Shown here in pieces: positions 28,323-37,756 of a stretch of DNA of 64,000 bases. Where the stretch lies: positions 1-64,000 of the forward strand of contig NZ_WBVP01000003.1 of the NCBI RefSeq assembly GCF_008933155.1, given 5' to 3'. The stretch's first letter is position 1. Every line of letters begins with the position of its first letter. The notes under the pieces were generated by a model, which was given only the letters and a program-made list of their open reading frames with translations, was not told where the DNA came from and ran no database searches. This DNA is from Aliivibrio finisterrensis. GTDB taxonomy: Bacteria > Pseudomonadota > Gammaproteobacteria > Enterobacterales > Vibrionaceae. The translations under genes were made by a program, and so were the position numbers.

Positions 28323-29459
28323 ATGAACAAATTAACAGCGCTACTCGTATTTTGCTTGATGACTCCAGCTTTGGCTACGGCGCAAGATGATGTATCTAAG
28401 CGTGCTTTAGCACAGGAGTTAAGCCGTGCTTTTCCACAATTAGAAAACAATTTAAAAAGTACCATTAATCAGTATCAAATGAGCGCTTCATTATCTGATT
28501 TATCAACTCAAACTAAGCCTCAACCGCAGGTTCGAACTTTTATGGCTGCAATGACCACTGCGAATAAAAGCGAGATCCAAGCGCGCGGTTTAGAAAAATA
28601 TACTGATGAATTGCTTGAGTTACGTTTAGCTGATCCAAGTATGTTGGCTCGTTGGCAAGCAGGACAAAGCCCATTGTTTGCTTTTGAACCTGAAGGAGCA
28701 GAGAGCGAATGGCAATACATCGAAGCTTATGATATTGATGGTAATCTTCACTATTTAGACGTTTACGATATTCCAGATCGCCCAGTATTAGTGGTTGATA
28801 CTAATAACCGCGAAGAGCTGAAAGCTGGTCTAGCATTAATGCGTGATGAATTTAAAGCATTGCAATCTAGCGAGCCAGGTAAAAAAACGAAGCCAGCGCC
28901 TTATGCGATGTTAAGATCTGCTGCGGAACCAACTGAAATTAATACCACTATCTTAAAGAAAATTCAGTTAAAAGATGACCATGAACCTTGGATCTCAGGT
29001 AAGGCTGAGATATACGCCATTGTGTCTGGTGTGAGCCCTGAAAGAGACGAACCAACGATTGATGTGATTGAGATGCCTTATTTAGATTACGCAGAGCAAT
29101 CATACCCTGCAAATCAGATCATGGTTTTTTGGGATCGTTATCGTTGGGGGGCTGCAGATATCATTTTAATGGAGCAAGACGATAAAACGGATTATAAACA
29201 GTTAGCACAAACCATCTTAAAAGCAGCCAGTGACTTCTTGGCAACAATACCAGATAAAGAAGCACAAGCGTATTTGATAATTCCTCAAATGACGAGTGCA
29301 ATTATTGCATTACTTCCTGATGATTTATTCGTTAATGATGACGATTTTGTTGATGTGTTTTATACCATAATGAAAGACACGGAATACACTGATCATTCAG
29401 GTGCAGGAAACAACGCAACCGCGGATTTTGCACCGTTAATTATTCAAAAAACAGAATAG
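28323..29459 (+). CDS. Exported protein, DUF3103-like
   Basis: 378 residues from ATG 28323, with AAGGAA upstream; the frame reaches back to 28254 without a site. A signal peptide ends near ATA-QD. The mature protein is acidic, with an N-terminal helical part (KRALAQELSRAFPQLENNLK) and a C-terminal part rich in Asp/Tyr (PYLDYAEQSYP, FWDRYRWGAADIILMEQDDK) resembling the Vibrio DUF3103 family, of unknown function. Name from memory; monocistronic with its own terminator. Confidence 0.65.
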   Translation: MNKLTALLVFCLMTPALATAQDDVSKRALAQELSRAFPQLENNLKSTINQYQMSASLSDLSTQTKPQPQVRTFMAAMTTANKSEIQARGLEKYTDELLELRLADPSMLARWQAGQSPLFAFEPEGAESEWQYIEAYDIDGNLHYLDVYDIPDRPVLVVDTNNREELKAGLALMRDEFKALQSSEPGKKTKPAPYAMLRSAAEPTEINTTILKKIQLKDDHEPWISGKAEIYAIVSGVSPERDEPTIDVIEMPYLDYAEQSYPANQIMVFWDRYRWGAADIILMEQDDKTDYKQLAQTILKAASDFLATIPDKEAQAYLIIPQMTSAIIALLPDDLFVNDDDFVDVFYTIMKDTEYTDHSGAGNNATADFAPLIIQKTE

Positions 29460-29476
29460 TCATTTATTATAATAAC

Positions 29477-29513
29477 AGTGACTTAAAGGCTAATGTTTTT
29501 AAGTCACTTTTTA
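29477..29513. terminator. Terminator between DUF3103-like gene and cra
   Basis: AGTGACTTAAA / TTTAAGTCACT stem with T run; serves the plus-strand gene and perhaps the convergent cra. Confidence 0.8.
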
Positions 29514-29520
29514 TTAACGA

Positions 29521-30498
29521 TTAGCGAATAACAATCTTCCTAGGAATTAACTCTATTCCTGCTTGATAACGCTTTGCTGAAGCATTCAATCCTAATGCCA
29601 AGGCACTGTCTGCGATTAACTCAAATTGTTGTGGTAAAGAGTTAACTTTAATGGGTAAAAAATCCAATAGACGGTTATCACCAAACGTGCCTAATTTTAT
29701 TTTGGTCATTAACTCCGGCTTTTCAATGAGTACATCTAAAATCCCTTCAAGCAAAATATAAGAGGTTGTGATAATCGCATCTGGAATTGTGTCATCTTTT
29801 ACCCACTGTTCAAAAATTGCTTTTCCAGACTCACTGTTAAAGTGTTCCCCATAGCCTGTGATACTTGCTAAACCTTTCTCTTTGGCTTTTGCTTCAAATC
29901 CTAACTGGCGTTCACGAGAAATATTCAACTCTGGTAATGCACCAATTAAGCCGATTGATTTTACGTTTTCATTAACGACCGATTTGGTTAGCTCATAAGC
30001 CGCGTCAAAATCTTCACTGATCACGCAGCCAAAATGTTCATCATCCAAAGAGCGGTCAATCGCGATAATGGGTGTGCCTTTTTCTTGAATCGTTAAATAG
30101 TACTCACTGCCATCGGGCAAACAGCTTGCAACAAATAAGGCGTCTATACGGCGACTGATTAAAGCATGGGCTACGTTTTTTTCTATTTCAGGATCATCAT
30201 CCGAACATCCAATTAAGATCTGATAACCCGCTTTACGAGAGTTGTATTCTAAAAGTTTAGCCAGCTTGGCGTAACTGGTGTTTTCAAGATCAGGAATGAT
30301 TAAACCAAATGAACGGCTACTGCCCGCACGTAATGCAGAAGCGGCATGATCAGGACGATAATTATGCTCATCAACCACAGCCATGACTTTTAATTGGGTC
30401 TTTTCACTGATGCGATATTTCTGTGCTTTACCATTGATGACATAGCTTGCAGTGGTTTTAGAGACGCCAGCAAGTTTGGCTACTTCATCTAATGTCAT
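29521..30498 (-). CDS. cra: Catabolite repressor/activator Cra (FruR), LacI family
   Basis: 325 residues: N-terminal LacI helix-turn-helix (MTLDEVAKLAGVSKTTASYV, then INGKAQKYRIS), then a periplasmic-binding-like sensor domain. The unusual YRIS hinge and overall length are typical of FruR/Cra, which binds fructose 1-phosphate. It is divergent from fruBKA, and three GCTGAA-type palindromes lie in the gap, so it most likely represses that operon. Confidence 0.9.
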   Translation of the reverse strand: MTLDEVAKLAGVSKTTASYVINGKAQKYRISEKTQLKVMAVVDEHNYRPDHAASALRAGSSRSFGLIIPDLENTSYAKLAKLLEYNSRKAGYQILIGCSDDDPEIEKNVAHALISRRIDALFVASCLPDGSEYYLTIQEKGTPIIAIDRSLDDEHFGCVISEDFDAAYELTKSVVNENVKSIGLIGALPELNISRERQLGFEAKAKEKGLASITGYGEHFNSESGKAIFEQWVKDDTIPDAIITTSYILLEGILDVLIEKPELMTKIKLGTFGDNRLLDFLPIKVNSLPQQFELIADSALALGLNASAKRYQAGIELIPRKIVIR

Positions 30499-30571
30499 GG
30501 GTAAGATCCTTAAATTTTGTGGGTCGGATCATATAAATTCAGATCCAATCATTTTATGAGTTGAATTATAT

Positions 30572-30586
30572 GCTGAATCGTTTCAG
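30572..30586. promoter_or_regulatory. Cra/FruR operator 1
   Basis: GCTGAATCGTTTCAG, matching the enterobacterial Cra consensus GCTGAAWCGWTTCA. Confidence 0.8.
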
Positions 30587-30593
30587 TATGAAA

Positions 30594-30609
30594 GCTGAAA
30601 GGATTCAGC
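30594..30609. promoter_or_regulatory. Cra/FruR operator 2
   Basis: GCTGAAAGGATTCAGC, a near-perfect palindrome, one turn after operator 1 (about 22-23 bp centre to centre). Confidence 0.7.
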
Positions 30610-30703
30610 AAATTTGAAAAACGTGATATTTACGTTGTTTTTACTTTTTATGAAGTGTATTAAATAAGTAGAAAGCATTTGCTGAACTTTTTTTAACTGT
30701 TTT

Positions 30704-30719
30704 GCTGAATCGATTAAGC
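30704..30719. promoter_or_regulatory. Cra/FruR operator 3
   Basis: GCTGAATCGATTAAGC, one mismatch from a full palindrome, 75 bp upstream of the fruB start. A half-site GCTGAA also occurs at 30681. Confidence 0.7.
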
Positions 30720-30793
30720 AATACCTAAGCAGTGCGTAAATAGTGATTTAGCAGAGCACAAATTACAGATAAACAAGCGAGAGGCTAAGACCC

Positions 30794-31930
30794 ATGCTGA
30801 CATTGACAAAGAATGACATTACGTTGCAACAAGCAGCAACGGATAAGACAACGGCAATTAAAGCGATTGCAAAACAACTGACAGAAAAAGGCTTAGTTGC
30901 AGAGAAGTACGTAGACGGAATGCTAAATCGTGAGCAACAGAACTCAACGTTTTTAGGTAATGGTATTGCTATCCCACACGGTACAACAGACACCCGTGAT
31001 TTAGTCAATAACACCGGCGTGGCTGTTCATCATTTTCCTCAAGGTGTTAACTGGGGTGATGGTAACGTGGTTTATGTGGCTATTGGTATTGCGGCTAAAT
31101 CAGATGAACACCTAGGTATTTTAAAGCAACTGACTAAAGTCCTTTCTGCTGATGGCGTAGAAGAGAAGCTAAAACAAGCAAAAACAGAAGCAGACATTAT
31201 TGCATTACTAAATGGTGAAGTGCAGTTTGAAGCCGATTTCGATGCATCACTTATCCAATTATTATTCCCTGCAAGCGATATGATCCAAATGAGTGCGGTT
31301 GCGGGCGGTTTACTAAAGAACAGTGGTAATGCAGTAAGCCAATTTGTTGCAGAGTTAGTCACTAAAGAGCCTACGCATCTAGGCAGCGGTTTATGGTTGG
31401 TAAGTACTGACAAAGGCGTTAAACGCTCTGGTATGTCTATCGTAACGACAGCAAATGGGTGCGAGTTTAATGGCTTGCCTGTTAAAGGTTTGATTGCGAT
31501 TGCTTCTTGTAACGCCTCTCATAAATCGTTCTTAACAACGATCACTAAGGTGGTTGCTGAGCAGCAGCAAGAGTCGATTCTATCTGCAACGTCTGAGCAG
31601 TTACTTGCGATGTTCTCTACTTCTGCTGAAGAAACAACAGTAAGTGCTGATGCGGATAATACCGCAACCTTTAAAATTAAAAATGCACACGGTTTACACG
31701 CTCGCCCGGGTGCAATGCTTGTTGCTGAAGCGAAAAAATACGAATCAAAAATCACCGTATTAAACGTAAATGGTGACAGAAAAGCGGTGAATGCGAAAAG
31801 CTTAATGAAGGTGATTGCGCTTGGCGTTAAACACGGACATGAACTGCAATTTACGGTCGATGGTGCTGATGCAAAAGAAGCGCTTGCTGGTATTGGTGCT
31901 GCAATTGCTTCTGGTTTAGGTGAGGGTTAA
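30794..31930 (+). CDS. fruB: Fructose PTS diphosphoryl-transfer protein FruB (IIA-HPr)
   Basis: 378 residues: an N-terminal EIIA-Fru domain with phosphorylated H62 in GIAIPHGTTDTRD, a middle linker domain, and a C-terminal HPr domain with the phospho-histidine near residue 302 in HGLHARPGAM. It carries phosphate from Enzyme I to the fructose permease. First gene of fruBKA, with fruK starting immediately after it. Confidence 0.94.
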   Translation: MLTLTKNDITLQQAATDKTTAIKAIAKQLTEKGLVAEKYVDGMLNREQQNSTFLGNGIAIPHGTTDTRDLVNNTGVAVHHFPQGVNWGDGNVVYVAIGIAAKSDEHLGILKQLTKVLSADGVEEKLKQAKTEADIIALLNGEVQFEADFDASLIQLLFPASDMIQMSAVAGGLLKNSGNAVSQFVAELVTKEPTHLGSGLWLVSTDKGVKRSGMSIVTTANGCEFNGLPVKGLIAIASCNASHKSFLTTITKVVAEQQQESILSATSEQLLAMFSTSAEETTVSADADNTATFKIKNAHGLHARPGAMLVAEAKKYESKITVLNVNGDRKAVNAKSLMKVIALGVKHGHELQFTVDGADAKEALAGIGAAIASGLGEG

Positions 31931-31933
31931 TTG

Positions 31934-32917
31934 ATGAATATTAATCAAAAAAGCAAAGTGGTTACTATCACGTTGAACCCCGCTTTAGATTTAACGGGCA
32001 GTTTAGATGCGTTATCGGTTGGCTCGGTGAGTTTAGTTAGTAAAGGCTCACTTCATGCAGCTGGTAAAGGCGTAAACGTTGCTAAAGTACTGTCTGACTT
32101 AGGTGCTGAAGTGACGGTTACCGGTTTTTTAGGTCGTGATAATGAAGAGTTATTCTGCCAACTGTTTGAAGAGATGAAAGCTAACGATGAATTTATTCGT
32201 GTTGACGGCGCTACGCGTATTAATGTGAAATTAGTAGAGCAAGATGGCCGAGTGAGTGACATCAACTTTCCGGGTGTTGATGTCTCTGAACAAGCGATTG
32301 CTGAGTTTGAAGTTCGTTTATTTGAATTAGCTAAAACACATGATTTTTTCGTATTAGCAGGCAGTTTACCAAAAGGTATTTCTCCTGAGCGGTGTGCTGA
32401 GTGGATTGAAAAGCTGCATCAAATGGGTAAAAAAGTACTATTTGATAGCAGTCGTGCGGCATTGGCAGCAGGTTTAGAGGCTTACCCTTGGTTAATTAAA
32501 CCAAACGATGAAGAGCTATCTGAATTTGTTGGGCGTGAGTTAGAAACGCCAGAAGCGTGTCAGCAAGCGGCTCAAGATCTTGCACAAAAAGGCATTGAAA
32601 ATATCGTCGTGTCATTAGGCTCAAAAGGTGTAATGTGGTTTGGTAAAAACGACCAAGAGCAAGCTGAATGGATCTATTCTCAACCACCTAAAATGAACGT
32701 AGTAAGCACGGTTGGTGCTGGTGATACGTTAGTTGCTGGCCTATGTTGGGGTCACATGCAGAAAGATTGGGATCGTTCACACATCTTATCTTTTGCTACC
32801 GCTTTATCTGCTTTAGCGGTATCGCAGGTTGGCGTTGGCGTACCAAATGTCGAAGACGTAAAAGAATTACAAAAACAAGTAACCCTACACAACCCTATTT
32901 CTACAAACGTGCAGTAA
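31934..32917 (+). CDS. fruK: 1-phosphofructokinase FruK
   Basis: 327 residues from ATG 31934, three bases after a TTG in frame. PfkB-family motifs: AAGKGVNVAKVL near residue 39 and the ATP-binding/catalytic STVGAGDTLVAGL near residue 250. It phosphorylates fructose 1-phosphate to fructose 1,6-bisphosphate and so removes the Cra inducer. Sits between fruB and fruA. Confidence 0.94.
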   Translation: MNINQKSKVVTITLNPALDLTGSLDALSVGSVSLVSKGSLHAAGKGVNVAKVLSDLGAEVTVTGFLGRDNEELFCQLFEEMKANDEFIRVDGATRINVKLVEQDGRVSDINFPGVDVSEQAIAEFEVRLFELAKTHDFFVLAGSLPKGISPERCAEWIEKLHQMGKKVLFDSSRAALAAGLEAYPWLIKPNDEELSEFVGRELETPEACQQAAQDLAQKGIENIVVSLGSKGVMWFGKNDQEQAEWIYSQPPKMNVVSTVGAGDTLVAGLCWGHMQKDWDRSHILSFATALSALAVSQVGVGVPNVEDVKELQKQVTLHNPISTNVQ

Positions 32918-32946
32918 TGCGTTTAGACTTAGTTTAAGGACAGATT

Positions 32947-34689
32947 ATGAAAAATATAGCTATCGTTACTGCATGCCCAAGCGGTGTAGCAAACAGCATC
33001 ATTGCAGCAGGTTTATTAGAACAAGCTGCAACCAAACTAAATTGGAAAGCGACGATTGAATGTCAATCAAGCGTGTTACCCGTCGAGGTGTTAACTCAAG
33101 AAGTCATTGATACGGCGGATGTAATTGTTATTGCCGCAAATTCGGTGGTTGATACGTCTCGCTTTGTTGGTAAAAAAGTACACCAAGGTTCAATTTCTGA
33201 ATGTGCAATTAACTCGCAAGTTTGGCTAGAAAATGCAGTAAATAATGCAAAAGAACTAACCGCTTCAGAAGTGACAGTTTCAGAGACAGTGGCATCGACT
33301 GACACGACAGGACCTAAGAAAATTGTAGCGATTACGGCATGTCCAACGGGTGTTGCGCATACTTTCATGGCAGCTGAAGCGCTAGAAGAAGAAGGTAAAC
33401 GTCAAGGCCACATTATTAAAGTAGAAACTCGTGGCTCTGTGGGTGCAAAAAATCAGTTAACTGACCAAGAAATTGCAGAGGCTGATTTAGTCATCATCGC
33501 TGCGGATATCGAAGTCGCCCTTGATCGCTTTAATGGTAAGCGCCTGTACAAAACAAGCACAGGTTTAGCGCTGAAGAAAACAGAACAAGAGATGAATAAA
33601 GCCTTCTCAGATGCGACTGTTTTCCAATCATCAGGTAAAGCGCAATCTTCTCAAACCGAAGAGAAAAAAGGCATGTATAAACACCTGATGACAGGGGTAT
33701 CGCACATGCTTCCTGTTGTTATCGCGGGTGGTTTATTGATTGCATTGTCATTTGTATTTGGTATCGAAGCATTTAAAGAGCCGGGTACTATTGCAGCAAC
33801 GCTGATGGACATTGGTGGCGGCGCGGCATTTGCGTTGATGATCCCTGTTCTTGCTGGTTTCATTGCATTCTCAATTGCTGACCGTCCTGGTTTAGCGCCA
33901 GGTTTAATTGGTGGTATGTTGGCGAGCTCAACTGGCGCAGGTTTCCTTGGTGGTATCGCGGCGGGTTTCATTGCGGGTTATTCTGCAAAATTCATCGCAG
34001 ATAAAGTGTCTCTTCCTCAATCCATGGAAGCGCTTAAACCAATCCTAATTATCCCATTTGTGGCGAGTTTGTTCACTGGTTTGGTAATGATTTATGTTGT
34101 TGGTGGTCCAGTATCAGGCATCATGTCTGCACTGACAGAGTTCCTAAACAACATGGGTTCAACTAACGCGGTATTACTGGGTGTGATTCTTGGTTGTATG
34201 ATGTGTTTCGACTTAGGTGGTCCAGTAAACAAAGCAGCATATACATTTGGTGTTGGTCTTCTGGCTTCACAAACGTACGGTCCAATGGCGGCTATCATGG
34301 CGGCAGGTATGGTTCCTGCACTAGGTATGGGTCTGGCGACATTCCTTGCTAAGAACAAGTTTGAAGCGGGTGAGCGTGAAGCAGGTAAAGCATCATTTGT
34401 GCTTGGCTTATGCTTTATCTCTGAAGGTGCGATTCCATTTGCAGCGAAAGACCCAATGCGTGTGATTCCAAGCTGTATGGCGGGTGGTGCATTAACGGGT
34501 GGTCTATCTATGCTATTTGGTGCTCAACTACTTGCTCCACACGGTGGTCTGTTCGTACTTCTTATTCCAAACGCGATTACGCCAGTGTTCATGTACTTAG
34601 TAACAATTGCAGCAGGTACTGCGGTAACGGGTTTCACTTACGCTTTCTTGAAAAACAAAGCAGATGAGAAAGAAGCAGTAGCAGCTTAA
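32947..34689 (+). CDS. fruA: Fructose PTS permease FruA (EIIB'BC)
   Basis: 580 residues: a degenerate IIB' domain (VTACPSGVANSI, C10), an active IIB domain with phospho-cysteine C132 in TACPTGVAHTFMAAEAL, and a IIC channel from about residue 235 with eight to ten helices (MLPVVIAGGLLIALSFVFG onward). It imports fructose and phosphorylates it at C1. Last gene of the operon, followed by a strong terminator. Confidence 0.94.
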   Translation: MKNIAIVTACPSGVANSIIAAGLLEQAATKLNWKATIECQSSVLPVEVLTQEVIDTADVIVIAANSVVDTSRFVGKKVHQGSISECAINSQVWLENAVNNAKELTASEVTVSETVASTDTTGPKKIVAITACPTGVAHTFMAAEALEEEGKRQGHIIKVETRGSVGAKNQLTDQEIAEADLVIIAADIEVALDRFNGKRLYKTSTGLALKKTEQEMNKAFSDATVFQSSGKAQSSQTEEKKGMYKHLMTGVSHMLPVVIAGGLLIALSFVFGIEAFKEPGTIAATLMDIGGGAAFALMIPVLAGFIAFSIADRPGLAPGLIGGMLASSTGAGFLGGIAAGFIAGYSAKFIADKVSLPQSMEALKPILIIPFVASLFTGLVMIYVVGGPVSGIMSALTEFLNNMGSTNAVLLGVILGCMMCFDLGGPVNKAAYTFGVGLLASQTYGPMAAIMAAGMVPALGMGLATFLAKNKFEAGEREAGKASFVLGLCFISEGAIPFAAKDPMRVIPSCMAGGALTGGLSMLFGAQLLAPHGGLFVLLIPNAITPVFMYLVTIAAGTAVTGFTYAFLKNKADEKEAVAA

Positions 34690-34710
34690 TAAGTGCAGAT
34701 ATACTGATAT

Positions 34711-34749
34711 AAAAAGGGTGCTTCCAAGGTGATTGGAAGCGCCCTTTTT
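34711..34749. terminator. Terminator after fruA, bidirectional
   Basis: AAAAGGGTGCTTCCAA / TTGGAAGCGCCCTTTTT stem with flanking A and T runs; also suits the convergent outer-membrane gene. Confidence 0.85.
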
Positions 34750-34763
34750 ATGTTTTTTAAAAG

Positions 34764-35288
34764 TTAGAACATAACGTTCACACCAGCACCAATTGAAGAG
34801 ATGTAATCGTCAGAAGCTAAAGGCATATATTGGTATTCAAGATTGAAGCTTACAGAAGGAAACAGTTTCATTACCGTACCGACTGCAACGTAAGGCTTAG
34901 TTGATACCGCCTCTTGCTTTAATGTTTGATTGCCTTCTTTATATTGATATTCAACATTGGTGTGGTTTAAACCAAACTTCCCATAAAAAGAACCATAATA
35001 AGACATAGGGAAATACATTTTAGCGGCAATAGTAGCGCCTGTAGCTGATGCTTTATCACCATTGATTGCGATATCATTGATTGATGCTGTCATGTAGTAA
35101 CTTAGATCCATCGCAAGCATTGGTGCGAAATGATAGTTATAACCCACTTGAGTCATTAAAGCGCTACCATGGGAACCGTCAATTTTTAGGTTTGCAAGAC
35201 TTGGCTGAATATAGATTTGGTGTAAAGTGTCTGTTGCTTGCGCTGATGCAGTTGCCCCTAGCAACAAAAGTGGTAGTAACCTTTTCAT
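34764..35288 (-). CDS. Outer-membrane beta-barrel protein (OmpX/OmpW-like)
   Basis: 174 residues with a signal peptide (ends ASAQA-TD) and alternating polar/hydrophobic strands throughout (VGYNYHFAPMLAMDLSYYM, MYFPMSYYGSFYGKFGLN), ending in AGVNVMF with a C-terminal phenylalanine, as required for barrel assembly. Probably an eight-stranded barrel. Function unknown. Confidence 0.8.
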   Translation of the reverse strand: MKRLLPLLLLGATASAQATDTLHQIYIQPSLANLKIDGSHGSALMTQVGYNYHFAPMLAMDLSYYMTASINDIAINGDKASATGATIAAKMYFPMSYYGSFYGKFGLNHTNVEYQYKEGNQTLKQEAVSTKPYVAVGTVMKLFPSVSFNLEYQYMPLASDDYISSIGAGVNVMF

Positions 35289-35365
35289 TATAAACTCGTC
35301 TATTTAACCGAATGTGCGATTTTATTGTGAATGAGACAATGTTGTAAAGAGGAATTAAAGAAGAA

Positions 35366-35980
35366 ATGACATTAACTATTTGGTTTTCATTATTTTTGGT
35401 TTCATTGCTGGGAGCTATGTCTCCAGGACCAAGCTTAGCTACGGTAGCGAAACATACTTTATCCGGTAAGCGAATTAATGGTATAGCAGCCGCTTGGGCG
35501 CATTCAATCGGTATAGGCTGTTACGCTTTTATTACCGTTATTGGCTTAGCGGTAGTGTTGCAGCAATCACCAATGCTATTCAAAGGCATAAGCTATTTAG
35601 GTGCTGCTTATTTGGCTTATTTAGGTCTAGGCGCTCTGCGTTCCACGGGTGGAATTGCTGCAAGGCTTGAATCTGGACAACAAGTCACAATTATTGAGTC
35701 AGCAAAAGAAGGGCTACTTATCTCTCTTCTAAACCCTAAAATTGCATTGTTCTTTTTAGCCTTGTTCAGTCAATTTGTTGCTGTTGGTAATGACCCGTTA
35801 GATAAAGCGATCATTGTCATTACGCCTATTATAATTGATGGCTTGTGGTATACCATTATTAGTTGTTTATTGTCTGCCCCTAAGATCGTTGATAAGCTTC
35901 GATCTCAAGCAAAATGGATTGATCGCCTCTCAGGTCTTGTGCTTATTCTTCTTGCTGTTCGAGTGGTATTTTCTGCGTAG
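35366..35980 (+). CDS. LysE/RhtB-family amino-acid exporter
   Basis: 204 residues, about six hydrophobic segments, with the family signature GAMSPGPSLATVAKHTLSGKR near the N terminus (residues 16-36) and LLNPKIALFFLALFSQF in the middle. Members export amino acids or homoserine (lactones). Single gene divergent from the outer-membrane protein; substrate unknown. Confidence 0.9.
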   Translation: MTLTIWFSLFLVSLLGAMSPGPSLATVAKHTLSGKRINGIAAAWAHSIGIGCYAFITVIGLAVVLQQSPMLFKGISYLGAAYLAYLGLGALRSTGGIAARLESGQQVTIIESAKEGLLISLLNPKIALFFLALFSQFVAVGNDPLDKAIIVITPIIIDGLWYTIISCLLSAPKIVDKLRSQAKWIDRLSGLVLILLAVRVVFSA

Positions 35981-36153
35981 TCAGTTACTCTAACATCTTT
36001 ATTTTGCTTAATCTAAAAGAGGAAGTGGGCTTAAAAGAAGAGTTCACTTTTTTATCCAATAGTTTTGGCTTAGTATGAACATTCTCAAACGTATAGCATG
36101 GTAATTTTATACGTAAAGTCTTCTATTTTTGTTATTAAAACATAAGGTTTCTC

Positions 36154-36813
36154 ATGACATTTCAAGCTGCAATTTTCGATATGGATGGACTACTATTAGA
36201 CACTGAACGAGTGTGTATGGGGATCTTTAAAGAGGCATGTGAAGCTCAAAATGTCCCATTTATTGAAGAGCTGTATCTTTCTATTATTGGCTGCAATGCA
36301 AAGCGTATTGAACAACTGTTTCGCGAAGGTTATGGACCAAGTGTTGACTACCCAGCATTAAATCAAGAGTGGCGAGTGCGTTATACTGCTGTAGTTAAGC
36401 ATCAAGCTATCCCAGTAAAAGAAGGGGTGATTGAGCTACTAGAGTGGCTAAAAGCAAATGAAATCCCAATGGCCGTTGCGACATCCACACAGCATGATAT
36501 TGCGATTAAAAAATTGGAATTAGCAGGTCTTGATGGTTACTTTGATGTACTAGCAACAGGCTGTGAAGTTGAACATGGTAAACCGCACCCTGAGATCTAC
36601 TTCTTAGCGGCAGAGCGTTTGGGTATTGCTGCCGATGCTTGTCTTGCGTTTGAAGACTCTAATAACGGAACACACGCCGCAGTAGCCGCAAATATGATCA
36701 CCTATCAAATTCCAGATTTAGTAGAGCCAAGTGCAGAGGTGATTAAATTTGGTCATCAAATCCTACCTTCTATGATTGATGTGTTGGTTGATTTAAAAAA
36801 CCGCAAAGCCTAA
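36154..36813 (+). CDS. HAD-superfamily phosphatase/phosphoglucomutase-like
   Basis: 219 residues. Motif I FDMDGLLLDTE (catalytic D9 and D11), motif II VATST, the conserved lysine in VEHGKPHPEIY, and motif III AFEDSNNGTHAA are all present. This is the beta-phosphoglucomutase/YniC-type subgroup; most members are sugar-phosphate phosphatases. Substrate not assignable. Confidence 0.9.
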   Translation: MTFQAAIFDMDGLLLDTERVCMGIFKEACEAQNVPFIEELYLSIIGCNAKRIEQLFREGYGPSVDYPALNQEWRVRYTAVVKHQAIPVKEGVIELLEWLKANEIPMAVATSTQHDIAIKKLELAGLDGYFDVLATGCEVEHGKPHPEIYFLAAERLGIAADACLAFEDSNNGTHAAVAANMITYQIPDLVEPSAEVIKFGHQILPSMIDVLVDLKNRKA

Positions 36814-36846
36814 CTTGTTTTGAACTCAATAATGTAGAAATAAAAG

Positions 36847-36881
36847 AAAGGCGGATCACTATGTAGTGTCCGCCTTTTTTG
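36847..36881. terminator. Terminator after the HAD gene
   Basis: AAAGGCGGA...TCCGCCTTTTTT with an inner stem TCACTA/TAGTG; T run present. Also flanks the convergent SGNH gene. Confidence 0.85.
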
Positions 36882-36911
36882 TTTAACGTGTATTAGTAGA
36901 TAAAGTCAGAA

Positions 36912-37742
36912 TTAAGGTAATAGAGTTTCTAGTTTAGGTTGAAGTACTTTAATCCAAGCCGAGTAAGCATTAGCGTTTAAATGCAGATCATCGCAGGTAA
37001 AGTCATTCGATAAGAAGCAATTAGGACTCAGGATCTTATTAATATTCAAATAATCAATATTATGCTGCTGACAATAAGACTCTAAACGAGAGTTTAACTC
37101 TGTCACTTTTGGGTTTAAATGAGCGAGTCTGTGACCACAATATAAAGTGCTTTGAACCAATATAGGGCAGTCATTCTTTTGCCAATAAGTTAGCATTGCG
37201 ATGTAATTATCAAAAACAGAATCAACAGCAAAACCTTGAGATAAATCGTTGATCCCTGCCATGATTGAAATGAGTTTAGGTTTAACGGCTAGTGTCGTTT
37301 CTATTCGACGTAGCATGCCAAGCGTAGTGTCACCAGCAATTCCTCGGTTTACGTGCGGAATGTAAGTAAAAACATCTTGCCATGGTCCCCATTCCGTAAT
37401 TGAGTCACCAAATAGAACCACATCCACTTCCGGCGTAAATGTCTGATGTGAATCGACTAAATGAATATAACGGCTCATGCTATGTTCTCGTTGAGCTATA
37501 TCTATTTCTTTGCAAAGAAACTTAACTTGTTGGGTTGGATCTTCGATGGCATCCAGTTTTGGCAATAATCCATCAATCTGAGAAACAAGAGCGCTGAGTT
37601 TGATAGAGAGCTGTAACTCTTCTTTTAAAGCATGTAGTTCATTGATTAATGTATACACTGAGATCGATTGAAATTGATGAAACAGATTATATAAATCGAT
37701 AGCTTGATTATTAAGTAAATAGGTTCTTAGTTGTGCTTTCAT
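36912..37742 (-). CDS. SGNH/GDSL-family hydrolase
   Basis: 276 residues. An N-terminal helical region of about 100 residues precedes the hydrolase: block I FGDSITEWG (S114), the glycine of block II (NRGIAGDTT), block III GINDL (N165) and DDLHLN (D251, H254) complete the Ser-Gly-Asn-His set. No signal peptide, so likely cytoplasmic esterase or acetylhydrolase. Last gene of a unit beginning with the YgbA-like gene. Confidence 0.85.
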   Translation of the reverse strand: MKAQLRTYLLNNQAIDLYNLFHQFQSISVYTLINELHALKEELQLSIKLSALVSQIDGLLPKLDAIEDPTQQVKFLCKEIDIAQREHSMSRYIHLVDSHQTFTPEVDVVLFGDSITEWGPWQDVFTYIPHVNRGIAGDTTLGMLRRIETTLAVKPKLISIMAGINDLSQGFAVDSVFDNYIAMLTYWQKNDCPILVQSTLYCGHRLAHLNPKVTELNSRLESYCQQHNIDYLNINKILSPNCFLSNDFTCDDLHLNANAYSAWIKVLQPKLETLLP

Positions 37743-37756
37743 TATTCATTCATCTT

